A stretch of 7,697 bases of DNA. It comes from Verrucomicrobiota bacterium (GTDB lineage Bacteria > Verrucomicrobiota > Kiritimatiellia > B70-G9). Position numbers and translations under genes: made by a program. Shown in pieces: positions 1 to 5,742 of this stretch. The notes under the pieces were generated by a model that was not told the origin of the DNA, did not search any database, and saw only the letters and a program-made list of their open reading frames with translations. Location: positions 1 to 7,697 of the forward strand of contig QNAJ01000060.1 in the NCBI GenBank assembly GCA_003641465.1, read 5' to 3'. Position 1 is the first letter of the stretch; the number at the start of each line of letters is the position of its first letter.

Positions 1-2
1 CC

Positions 3-37
3 GACCTCCGACCACTGACCAGTGACCTCTGACATCT
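3..37. repeat. Period-7 tandem array, first copy
   Basis: Five head-to-tail 7-bp units can be read without gaps: GACCTCC, GACCACT, GACCAGT, GACCTCT, GACATCT. The consensus is GACCNCT. A further 7-base spacer (38-44) leads into the stem-loop element at 45. A second, related array lies at 184-211 in the same position relative to a second stem-loop element, so array and element appear to be one composite unit. The array may extend left of the window. No coding function is apparent. Confidence 0.8.
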
Positions 38-44
38 GCCGTTC

Positions 45-105
45 GGTTGTAGCAGCCGATGTTCTAATCGGCATCAGAGATGCGCGTATAACACGCGCTA
101 CTACA
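45..105. repeat. Structured repeat element, long copy (three stems)
   Basis: The element runs from GGTTGTAG to CTACTACA. Three perfect stems can be drawn: an outer stem TGTAG 48-52 with CTACA 101-105; hairpin 1 GCCGAT 55-60 with ATCGGC 67-72 around a 6-base loop; and hairpin 2 GCGCGT 82-87 with ACGCGC 93-98 around a 5-base loop. This gives a three-way-junction shape. The last 26 bases (80-105) match 24 of 26 bases of the second copy at 229-254. Relative to that copy, this one carries 18 extra bases (53-70) that hold most of hairpin 1. It could be a dispersed palindromic repeat, a non-autonomous mobile element or a transcribed structured RNA; the sequence does not decide. Confidence 0.7.
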
Positions 106-180
106 CCTCCGGCTCCGAACGACCAGCAACGAACGACGAACAACCCGGCAACCCGGCAACTCAACAACCCAACGAGCCGC
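106..180. repeat. Degenerate 7/14-bp low-complexity stretch
   Basis: This A/C-rich stretch separates the two composite repeats. CGAACGAC occurs at 116-123 and again at 130-137, exactly 14 bases apart, and the two 14-bp units agree at 12 of 14 positions. CAACCCGG then occurs twice in tandem at 141-148 and 149-156. The 14-base spacing is twice the period of the flanking arrays, which suggests decayed or diverged array units. No coding potential is evident. Confidence 0.5.
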
Positions 181-183
181 CCC

Positions 184-211
184 GACCACTGAGCTCTGAC
201 CTCTGACCTCC
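184..211. repeat. Period-7 tandem array, second copy
   Basis: Four contiguous 7-bp units are seen: GACCACT, GAGCTCT, GACCTCT, GACCTCC. They share the GACCNCT consensus with the array at 3-37. The array runs directly, with no spacer, into GGTTGTAG, the left end of the second stem-loop element. The same order of parts as in the first copy supports a composite repeat unit. Confidence 0.75.
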
Positions 212-254
212 GGTTGTAGGCATCGCAAATGCGCGTATGACATGCGCTACTACA
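212..254. repeat. Structured repeat element, short copy (two stems)
   Basis: This is a shorter version of the element at 45-105. The outer stem TGTAG 215-219 with CTACA 250-254 is kept. So is hairpin 2, GCGCGT 231-236 with ATGCGC 242-247. One change in hairpin 2 turns a G-C pair into a G-T (G-U in RNA) pair, so pairing survives. Hairpin 1 is missing: 9 bases sit where the long copy has 27. Retained pairing across two copies suggests selection on structure, but two copies are too few to show covariation. Confidence 0.65.
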
Positions 255-339
255 CTGTGCGCCATGGAAGAGCCGTCGAAGATACCGAAATTCAAGGACT
301 GCCCCCCTCTGGCTCCGGTTGCATCCGCATCGCGTTTGG

Positions 340-378
340 GGGTAGGTGTGAGGCACGGGAGTGGGCACCCCCCTACCC
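340..378. repeat. Seven-base inverted repeat
   Basis: GGGTAGG at 340-346 pairs perfectly with CCTACCC at 372-378 around a 25-base loop. Both arms sit in longer G-runs and C-runs. On the minus strand, the direction of the importer operon, the stem is not followed by a T-run, so a classical intrinsic terminator is not supported. Confidence 0.4.
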
Positions 379-387
379 ATCAGAGTG

Positions 388-413
388 ATTTCGGAGTTTT
401 AAAAGTCTGAAAT
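388..413. promoter_or_regulatory. 26-bp imperfect palindrome centred on TTTTAAAA
   Basis: The two 8-base arms, ATTTCGGA at 388-395 and TCTGAAAT at 406-413, pair throughout with one G-T pair. They flank a mismatch and a central TTTTAAAA (397-404). This AT-rich dyad stands out against the GC-rich surroundings. It could be an operator for a dimeric regulator or the tail of a bidirectional terminator. It lies about 155 bases past the end of the importer operon. Function is unknown. Confidence 0.4.
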
Positions 414-568
414 GGAGAAAAGCGGAGGGCAAGCTGCGCGAAGGCCGCGGGACAGACTCCCCGCGCGACGCGGCGGGTTCACAGGGGAGGCTGCTACAGC
501 AGAGTGGTTGTTGCGGTAAAGTGGCCGGAACGGCGACTTCCAGGATGTGACAACAACATGGGGGGAGA

Positions 569-2482
569 TCACTGTTCGGTGGGAATGATAATACCACGGA
601 GAATCACCCGCTGGCAGAGCAGGAATACCAGCAGCGTGGGAACGGCGGCTACCAGCAGCGCGGCGTAAATCACCGGTTGGCCGGACTGTTGCTGGAGCTG
701 GTAGAGCCAGACCATGAGTGTCCACATGCGGGGATCCTGGCAGATCAGCAGTGCGAACATGAAGTTCGTGTAGGCAACGGTGAAGGCCTGGAGGGCTATC
801 ACTGCGAGAATGGGGCCGGACAGCGCCAGCGTAATATGACGGAACATGCGCCATTCCCCGGCCCCATCCAGAGCAGCGCTCTCATACAGTTCGCGCGGGA
901 GAGAGTCGAAGAATCCCTTCAGCAGGAAGACCGAGTAACCATGTGCAATTCCGGGAAGCACCAACGCTGCGAAGGTGTTCAGCAGGCCCAGATTGCGCAG
1001 CAGAAGGAAAAGAGGTATCTGCGTAACCACCGGCGGGAAGGCCATGGTGAGCATCATGAAAAGCAGCCAGCGGTAGGTGGATGCCGGACGATACCGGCTC
1101 AGCGCATAGGCGGCCAGCGGATTGACCACCAGAGCCCCCAGAACGGCCAGCAAACAGTAGATTGCGGTGTTGCGGATGGCGCGTCCCCGGACGAGGACAT
1201 AGTCCAGTACGGTACGGATATTGCGGGTAAGGAATTCGCGCCGCAGCAGGGTGCGATGGCGGAGGAACCAGCGGTAGTGAAGCTGCTGCTGCGGGGGGAT
1301 GATGCGGCTGAAGTCCGCAAACGAAGTGCCGAGGCAGCGGTTGAGTTCCTTGACGGTGCCGAACCGGCGGCGCAGATACCTGCGGAAGCGATCTTCCAGG
1401 GTCCACAGCCGGAGACTTTCCACTGGGGCGAGATACAGGCGGCCGGTGTCAGGATCCATCCACCCGGATATGAAGTCGGACCAGTCCTCCAGGCGCCGGC
1501 CGGAGAATGGCGGAGTCTCCAATAAGGGAACCTGTGCGAAGTCCGTATAGGATGTGCCGTATGCCCGATTGAGGGCCGCAATGTCTCCGTAACGGGCCTT
1601 GAGGTAGGCGTGGTACTCATTGCGGGCATCCGGGGTGACCCGGATCCAGAGGACGTTGAGGGTATGACGGACGAACTCTTCCCAGTCGGTTCTCTCGGCG
1701 GGAGTGAGCAATCGGGGATATTGCACGGGAAGACGTATCTCGTCATAGGAGCGGTAGGAGGTGTGATGAATCCGATTGTAGCGCTCAATGTCGCGCGAGT
1801 AGCGGGTTTTCAGGAACAACGTCTTGTAGAAACCCTCCACCGCGGCCGCGAAGCACAGCCCCGGCGGTTGCCGTTCCTTGAATTCCCAGAACGCCTGCAG
1901 ATAGCCGGTGCCCGAGGGCATGCGCCGACGCGTGTAGTAGTCCTCGGGCACGACGAACAGCGCGTTCCACTCCACGAAATCGGTACCCAAAGCCAGGTTG
2001 AGAGCTTCAAGATCCCCGCCGAAGCGGCGGAACAGAGTGTCACGAAAGCGACGGAGAAGCAGGGGGGTAGTGCGGGTGATCGGAGCCTGGACCATTCCAC
2101 AGGTATAGGCGTAGGGCGGCGGACGGACCTCCTGCAGAAAACGAAGCCACTCGTCAACCAGCAATGCGGCCGGGGTTGGAGGCTGCAGGTCTGCAAAGGT
2201 TCGCAGTGAAGAGTGATAGACGATATTGGCGGTATTGACCGATTCGTTGAAGAGTGATTCGACGAATTTGCGATATAGTGCGTCGTCATCGATAATAAAC
2301 CGTGGAATCAGTCCCGGTTCCGACAGATCCACCGGCGAGCGGCTGCTGCCGCTGATGACTGTCAGGAGGGGATACACCACCAAGGCGGCTCCCAGCGCCA
2401 GGGCCAGATAGAGCAGCAGCGTGCGTACTCTTCCTGCAAAACTGCGGCGCCCGACTGTTGAGCGAAGCGGCATATCAGCCAC
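569..2482 (-). CDS. MalG-type sugar ABC transporter permease with large periplasmic repeat insertion
   Basis: This is the second transmembrane subunit of a carbohydrate-type (CUT1, MalFGK2-like) ABC importer in the inner membrane. A first membrane helix lies at about 22-44. Residues 46-425 are a soluble insertion. A MalG-like core follows with helices near 438-461, 471-495, 503-524, 555-577 and 603-625. The ATPase-docking EAA loop is ESAALDGAG at 534-542, with conserved P557 after it. Usual family length is 270-300 residues; this protein has 637. The start taken is GTG 2482, with GAGG seven bases upstream and 8 bases of overlap with the upstream gene. ATG 2473 (residue 4), one base after that gene's stop, is equally plausible. 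Either arrangement implies translational coupling to the fused binding-protein/permease gene. The permease assignment is firm; the substrate is unknown. Confidence 0.9.
   Translation of the reverse strand: MADMPLRSTVGRRSFAGRVRTLLLYLALALGAALVVYPLLTVISGSSRSPVDLSEPGLIPRFIIDDDALYRKFVESLFNESVNTANIVYHSSLRTFADLQPPTPAALLVDEWLRFLQEVRPPPYAYTCGMVQAPITRTTPLLLRRFRDTLFRRFGGDLEALNLALGTDFVEWNALFVVPEDYYTRRRMPSGTGYLQAFWEFKERQPPGLCFAAAVEGFYKTLFLKTRYSRDIERYNRIHHTSYRSYDEIRLPVQYPRLLTPAERTDWEEFVRHTLNVLWIRVTPDARNEYHAYLKARYGDIAALNRAYGTSYTDFAQVPLLETPPFSGRRLEDWSDFISGWMDPDTGRLYLAPVESLRLWTLEDRFRRYLRRRFGTVKELNRCLGTSFADFSRIIPPQQQLHYRWFLRHRTLLRREFLTRNIRTVLDYVLVRGRAIRNTAIYCLLAVLGALVVNPLAAYALSRYRPASTYRWLLFMMLTMAFPPVVTQIPLFLLLRNLGLLNTFAALVLPGIAHGYSVFLLKGFFDSLPRELYESAALDGAGEWRMFRHITLALSGPILAVIALQAFTVAYTNFMFALLICQDPRMWTLMVWLYQLQQQSGQPVIYAALLVAAVPTLLVFLLCQRVILRGIIIPTEQ
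1208..2347 (-). other. Periplasmic insertion domain with four ~72-residue repeats (permease residues 46-425)
   Basis: The insertion lies between the first two membrane helices, on the periplasmic side by MalG topology. The core motif 'aromatic-G-x-(I/L/V)-x-x-LN-x3-GT-x-aromatic' recurs at residues 154-169, 228-243 (diverged, YN and HT for LN and GT), 298-312 and 374-388. These correspond to bases 1976-2023, 1754-1801, 1547-1591 and 1319-1363. Spacing is 74, 70 and 76 residues. A second motif, an aromatic-rich helix of the W-x-x-F type, recurs between them (near 110-116, 196-202, 265-271, 332-338, with a partial copy near 403-409). The core resembles the 'RYGTIEALNxAWGT' segment of GH42 beta-galactosidases as I recall it. 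No catalytic glutamate pair is recognisable. A role in glycan binding or docking is inference. Confidence 0.7.
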
Positions 2483-5246
2483 CCCCAGCCCTCATACGGG
2501 TGCCCGCCAGAACCCTGAGCTGGTAGACGGTGAAGGCGATCAGCAGGAAGGCGAGCACCCATGCCATAGCAGTGGCGGGACCGAATTTCAGAAATATGAA
2601 AGCCTTGTAGAAGATGTACAATCCGGCTACCTCGGTTCCGGCCGCGCCGCCGGTGAGCGCGAGGATGTTGGCAGTGGCATAGACCCAGGCAGCGATGAAA
2701 ATGCCCACGAAGTTGATGATGAGCAGAGGACGCAGGATGGGGACCACCACGAAAAGAACCTTGTCGAGCGACGATGCCCCATCCAGGTCGGCGGCGTCAT
2801 AATAGTCGTCGGACACCTGTTTGAGGGCCGCCAGATAGATCAGCGAGCCAGGGCCGAGATGATGCCAGGCGACCGGCAGTGCGCAGGCGAGAAGAGCGGT
2901 ATCGGGGTCGGTCAACCAACGCACCGGCTCGGAGAGGGTGCGGAGGAGAGCGGCCGGGAAGGGGGCGCCCGACTGCACGATGATAGTGATGCCGGGTTGC
3001 AGCAATGCCAGCCCGGCGGCCAGGCCGGTGGCGGCTGCCAGGAAACCGGCGGCGGAGCCGCCCACCAGGCGGAGCCGGCGAAGCAGCCGGAGGGAGTAAA
3101 GAATAACCAGAGTGCCCGCTGCGAGGTAGGCGATCGCAGGGATATTCATTACCAGGCGGTTGAGGATTCCGCGCGGACCGGGTTCATACAACTGCTTCCA
3201 CAGCAGGATGGTGACCAGGCCGCCGGCCACCGCCGGCAGGTAGTAGAGCAAGCGGAAGAGGGTCTTACCGCGGGGGATTTCGTTGAGCAGGAGGGCGAGT
3301 CCGAGGGGCGGCAAGAAACAGAGGAAGATAATCAGCGCGCTGTAGCGTACGGAGTTCCACAGGGCGCGCCACCAGCGGACGTCCCACAGAAGATTGCCGA
3401 AATTATCCAAGCCGATCCATTCGGGCGCGCGCACCAGGTGAAAATCCTGAAAGGCCATCAGAGAGCCCCAGAACAGTGGGACGTACTGCCAGAGCAATAT
3501 GGAGAGCACTGCAGGTGCCATCAGCACCGCAACCCTTCGTGCGGCGTTCTTGCGGGGAGCGGCGACGGGCGATCCTGCGGCGATGGCGGCGAAGCGGGAC
3601 CCGATCCGGCGCAGCGAAAAAGCAAAGGCAAGCACAATCGCAGCCAGCAGCGCCGCCGCTGCAAGTCGTCGGCGCTTCATGGCTTGTGGCGGAACCAGGC
3701 CGAACATTTCCTGGTTGGCGCGCTCGCATGCTGAGGCCAGCAGCGACTGCAACTGCGCCAGCCTTTTCTCTCTGTCAGGGGAAAGATCGCCTTCCAGGGC
3801 CAGCTGCCGCGCCCGCTCGATGGGTTCGGTCAGAATGTTGTAGAGGTAGTTGCAGTTCTTACCGTAGGGTTCGGGTCGGCCCGCTTCGAGGGCGATACGG
3901 AAGCAGTCCTGCCATCCGGGCGGGGAAAGTCTGACCAGTTCCGGATATCCGAATTTGATCAGGAGCCGCGGGTTGAGGAAGCGGCCCAGTCCGCCTTCCA
4001 CCAGCACACGTGTCTTGATCCGGGTCGCCTCAATGCTGTCGTAGAAGCGTATATATTCCCATGCGGCATCCCGCACCGCCGGCTCCCTGATTCCCGAGAA
4101 GAGGCCCATCATCATACTGTTCAGCTCTGAACCGCGCAGGCCGGTCGGGCCGCGGGGCACGGGGACCATGCCGGTAATGTCGGGATTGATACGTTGAAAG
4201 ATGCGCTCATCAATGTAGGCGAAGAGCATGGCGATTTCGCCGCGTTCCCATTTGGCGCCCGCAGTCCCCCAGTCAGGATCCTGGTAGGCGTACCCGTAAT
4301 ACCGGCGGCCGCTTTTCTCCCAGGGCTCGGTACACAAACGGGTGTAGAAATCCAGCGCGATCGCCGCTTCACGCGAGTCAAAGACGGCCCGCCAGACATC
4401 GGCCGTCGGATCGTATCGGACGGCTTCACCTCCGGCGGACCACAGAAACGACATCCACCACCAGGATTCATGGGGACCGGTAGAAAAATAGATTCCATAG
4501 ATACCTTTTTCGGGATCGGTAATACGGCGGCAGGCCTCCAGCATATCATTCCATGTCCAGTCATTGGTAGGATAGGGGACCCCCGCTTCGTCAAAGACAT
4601 CCTTGCGGAAAAGAACCACCTTGCCGAGCGCGCCTCCATAGGGCAGGGCCCATACATGCACTTCGCCGCCGGGTCCCCGGCGCCTGATCACCGGCCAGAT
4701 TTTCGGATGTACGCGGAATTCCACCTCTTCGGGAGGCATGGCGGCCAGGTACCGGTCCGCGGGAAGATCCAGCGGATACAGGAATCCTTCCTGGATATAC
4801 GTATCGGACTGGCGGAAGTTGACGTACATCACGTCCGGCGCCATATTGCCGGCCACCGCTAGGAGGGCCCCTTCCACCCCTTCAATCCGGATTCCGGTAG
4901 CGCGGTGGAGCCGGACCTCCACACGGTTCCAGTTGTGATGGCCGTATCTCTCCGGATGTGCCTGATAGACCTGCTTCCATCTTGTCTGGAAGATCGCCGG
5001 GAAGCGGCGGATGAACTCCTTCACGGCAGCAGCGTCCGCCCGGGTGGGGGTGTCGGTGCGAGCCGGGTCGGGCAGCCAGAAGACCTTCACGTGGATCACT
5101 GTCTTGTCGGGAAGGTCCTCGATCCACCCCGCGCAGAGCCGGTGGACGAGCAGCAGCAGGACGATGCCCGCACGAAGGAGCCGGCGTCCGCCGCGGCAGG
5201 CGGTACGTGTTGCGCACGATCGGTGGCACTGCCCATATCTGACCAT
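2475..5246 (-). CDS. Fused extracellular sugar-binding protein and MalF-type ABC permease
   Basis: One polypeptide combines two normally separate importer subunits. Numbering is from ATG 5276. A basic n-region and hydrophobic stretch (29-49) form a signal peptide or anchor. Residues 55-530 are a family 1 solute-binding domain, with the typical LPYGG (211-215) followed by FRKDVFDEAGVPYP and W240-TW. A helix at 537-555 re-enters the membrane. The MalF-like core (583-920) carries the EAA loop DAADLDGAS at 827-835. Two additional helices interrupt this core at about 712-729 and 739-760. I chose ATG 5246 (residue 11, giving 923 residues) because AGGGA sits six bases upstream; ATG 5276 has no visible ribosome-binding site. 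The stop overlaps or abuts the next permease gene. Binding domains usually have about 400 residues and MalF-like permeases about 300, so 933 is consistent with a fusion plus extras. Substrate unknown. Confidence 0.9.
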   Translation of the reverse strand: MVRYGQCHRSCATRTACRGGRRLLRAGIVLLLLVHRLCAGWIEDLPDKTVIHVKVFWLPDPARTDTPTRADAAAVKEFIRRFPAIFQTRWKQVYQAHPERYGHHNWNRVEVRLHRATGIRIEGVEGALLAVAGNMAPDVMYVNFRQSDTYIQEGFLYPLDLPADRYLAAMPPEEVEFRVHPKIWPVIRRRGPGGEVHVWALPYGGALGKVVLFRKDVFDEAGVPYPTNDWTWNDMLEACRRITDPEKGIYGIYFSTGPHESWWWMSFLWSAGGEAVRYDPTADVWRAVFDSREAAIALDFYTRLCTEPWEKSGRRYYGYAYQDPDWGTAGAKWERGEIAMLFAYIDERIFQRINPDITGMVPVPRGPTGLRGSELNSMMMGLFSGIREPAVRDAAWEYIRFYDSIEATRIKTRVLVEGGLGRFLNPRLLIKFGYPELVRLSPPGWQDCFRIALEAGRPEPYGKNCNYLYNILTEPIERARQLALEGDLSPDREKRLAQLQSLLASACERANQEMFGLVPPQAMKRRRLAAAALLAAIVLAFAFSLRRIGSRFAAIAAGSPVAAPRKNAARRVAVLMAPAVLSILLWQYVPLFWGSLMAFQDFHLVRAPEWIGLDNFGNLLWDVRWWRALWNSVRYSALIIFLCFLPPLGLALLLNEIPRGKTLFRLLYYLPAVAGGLVTILLWKQLYEPGPRGILNRLVMNIPAIAYLAAGTLVILYSLRLLRRLRLVGGSAAGFLAAATGLAAGLALLQPGITIIVQSGAPFPAALLRTLSEPVRWLTDPDTALLACALPVAWHHLGPGSLIYLAALKQVSDDYYDAADLDGASSLDKVLFVVVPILRPLLIINFVGIFIAAWVYATANILALTGGAAGTEVAGLYIFYKAFIFLKFGPATAMAWVLAFLLIAFTVYQLRVLAGTRMRAGGG
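2922..3146 (-). other. Extra two-helix hairpin inside the MalF-type permease (residues 711-785)
   Basis: In ordinary MalF-type permeases the GLLN-like segment is followed after a short loop by a 'W..dP..A' segment and the next core helix. Here GILN (703-706) is separated from WLTDPDTALLA (787-797) by about 80 residues. These hold two hydrophobic stretches, 712-729 and 739-760, joined by the basic turn RLLRRLRL (730-737). By the positive-inside rule that turn is cytoplasmic, so the pair forms an added hairpin and the topology of the rest, including the cytoplasmic EAA loop, is kept. Confidence 0.5.
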
Positions 5247-5412
5247 GCAGATTCCCTGTGCCGGAGTCGTACTCATGGTTCATGATCGCGTGGCCCAGCG
5301 CAAGCAAATGACTCTACCGGCCGTGTGCCGGCCCTCGTGGCCGCTGGTCGCAGGAGAGGACTTGCGCACCGGCCGGGGACAGGCTTAGCATGGCATTGCA
5401 GGGCGGGATGCG
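5247..5412. promoter_or_regulatory. Divergent intergenic region with inverted repeat
   Basis: It separates the minus-strand importer operon from the plus-strand holin-like gene, so both promoters should lie here. CCGGC 5317-5321 and GCCGG 5327-5331 form a perfect short inverted repeat around CGTGT; an alternative register pairs GGCCG 5319-5323 with CGGCC 5329-5333. A weak sigma70-like candidate for the plus-strand gene is TTGCGC at 5362-5367, 18 bases before TAGCAT at 5386-5391. I see no convincing promoter on the minus strand. The inverted repeat could be an operator or chance in GC-rich DNA. Confidence 0.3.
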
Positions 5413-5670
5413 ATGGATATGCACAAACTGGATGTAAAGGCGTTTGCCGCCGCGTGCGGAATCGCATGGGCGGCCGGCATATTATTCCTTGGCTGGGCGG
5501 CGGCCTTCGGGTGGGGCGGCAGGCTGGTCGAGGTGATTTCGTCGGTGTACATCGGCTATCGCCCGACGGTGCTGGGCGCGGTTGTGGGGGCGCTCTGGGC
5601 CCTGGTTGACGGAGCCATCGGTGGGGCCATAATCGCGCTGCTGTACAACGCGCTGGCCGGAAAGGGTTGA
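5413..5670 (+). CDS. Small two-helix membrane protein, 'bacteriophage holin' annotation family
   Basis: An 85-residue protein made almost entirely of two hydrophobic segments. The first spans roughly residues 10-32 and is rich in A, G and W. The second, roughly 50-80, holds the glycine-patterned stretch PTVLGAVVGALWALVDG and ends in ALLYNALAGKG. The conserved-looking GYRPT before helix 2 and the W-x-x-x-DG motif match small bacterial proteins that databases label 'bacteriophage holin'. That label rests on size and topology, and no endolysin or phage gene is nearby, so a lytic role is doubtful. The start ATG 5413 has GGCGGG five bases upstream; in-frame ATG 5419 would give a start (MHKLDVKA) nearer to how I recall relatives beginning. 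It is 72 bases upstream of the winged-helix gene and probably cotranscribed with it. Confidence 0.75.
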   Translation: MDMHKLDVKAFAAACGIAWAAGILFLGWAAAFGWGGRLVEVISSVYIGYRPTVLGAVVGALWALVDGAIGGAIIALLYNALAGKG

Positions 5671-5742
5671 ATTATCGAGCCGCCGCAATGTCTGCAGTCC
5701 GGCAGGCGGTGCGGGTAGACTCGACTGGGCAGACGGGAAGCA

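Larger units (their letters stand above)
255..568. other. Intergenic region with no convincing gene
   Basis: No reading frame here looks like a real protein; open frames are short and of biased composition. It holds an inverted repeat at 340-378, a 26-bp imperfect palindrome at 388-413, and GC-rich hairpins at 446-465 (CGCGGG with CCCGCG) and 461-473 (CCGCG, loop CGA, CGCGG). The importer operon on the minus strand ends at 569, so its transcript should end here, but no hairpin is directly followed by a T-run on that strand. Confidence 0.6.

Noticed and set aside
45..105. tRNA gene (three-stem fold)
   Set aside because: No 7-bp acceptor stem, no TTCGA-type T-loop and no anticodon arm; the outer stem is only 5 bp.
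1..254. CRISPR array
   Set aside because: The repeats are 7-bp tandem units and two unequal stem-loop elements; there are no regular direct repeats of 23-47 bases with unique spacers and no cas genes.
446..473. Intrinsic terminator of the importer operon
   Set aside because: GC-rich hairpins exist, but on the minus strand the nearest T-run lies more than 20 bases beyond them.
399..854. 151-residue minus-strand frame overlapping the end of the permease
   Set aside because: Out of frame with the permease, no family resemblance, proline- and arginine-rich composition typical of shadow frames.
677..1525. Long plus-strand open frame (282 residues) opposite the MalG-type permease
   Set aside because: It is antisense to a well-supported permease and rich in Q, E, G and R with no recognisable domain; a GC-rich shadow frame.
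2421..3734. 437-residue plus-strand open frame opposite the fused gene
   Set aside because: Low-complexity hydrophilic composition, no motif, fully antisense to the membrane helices and C-terminal binding-domain region of the fused transporter.
5413..5670. Prophage lysis cassette
   Set aside because: The small protein has holin-like topology, but no endolysin, spanin, integrase or structural phage gene is present in the window.
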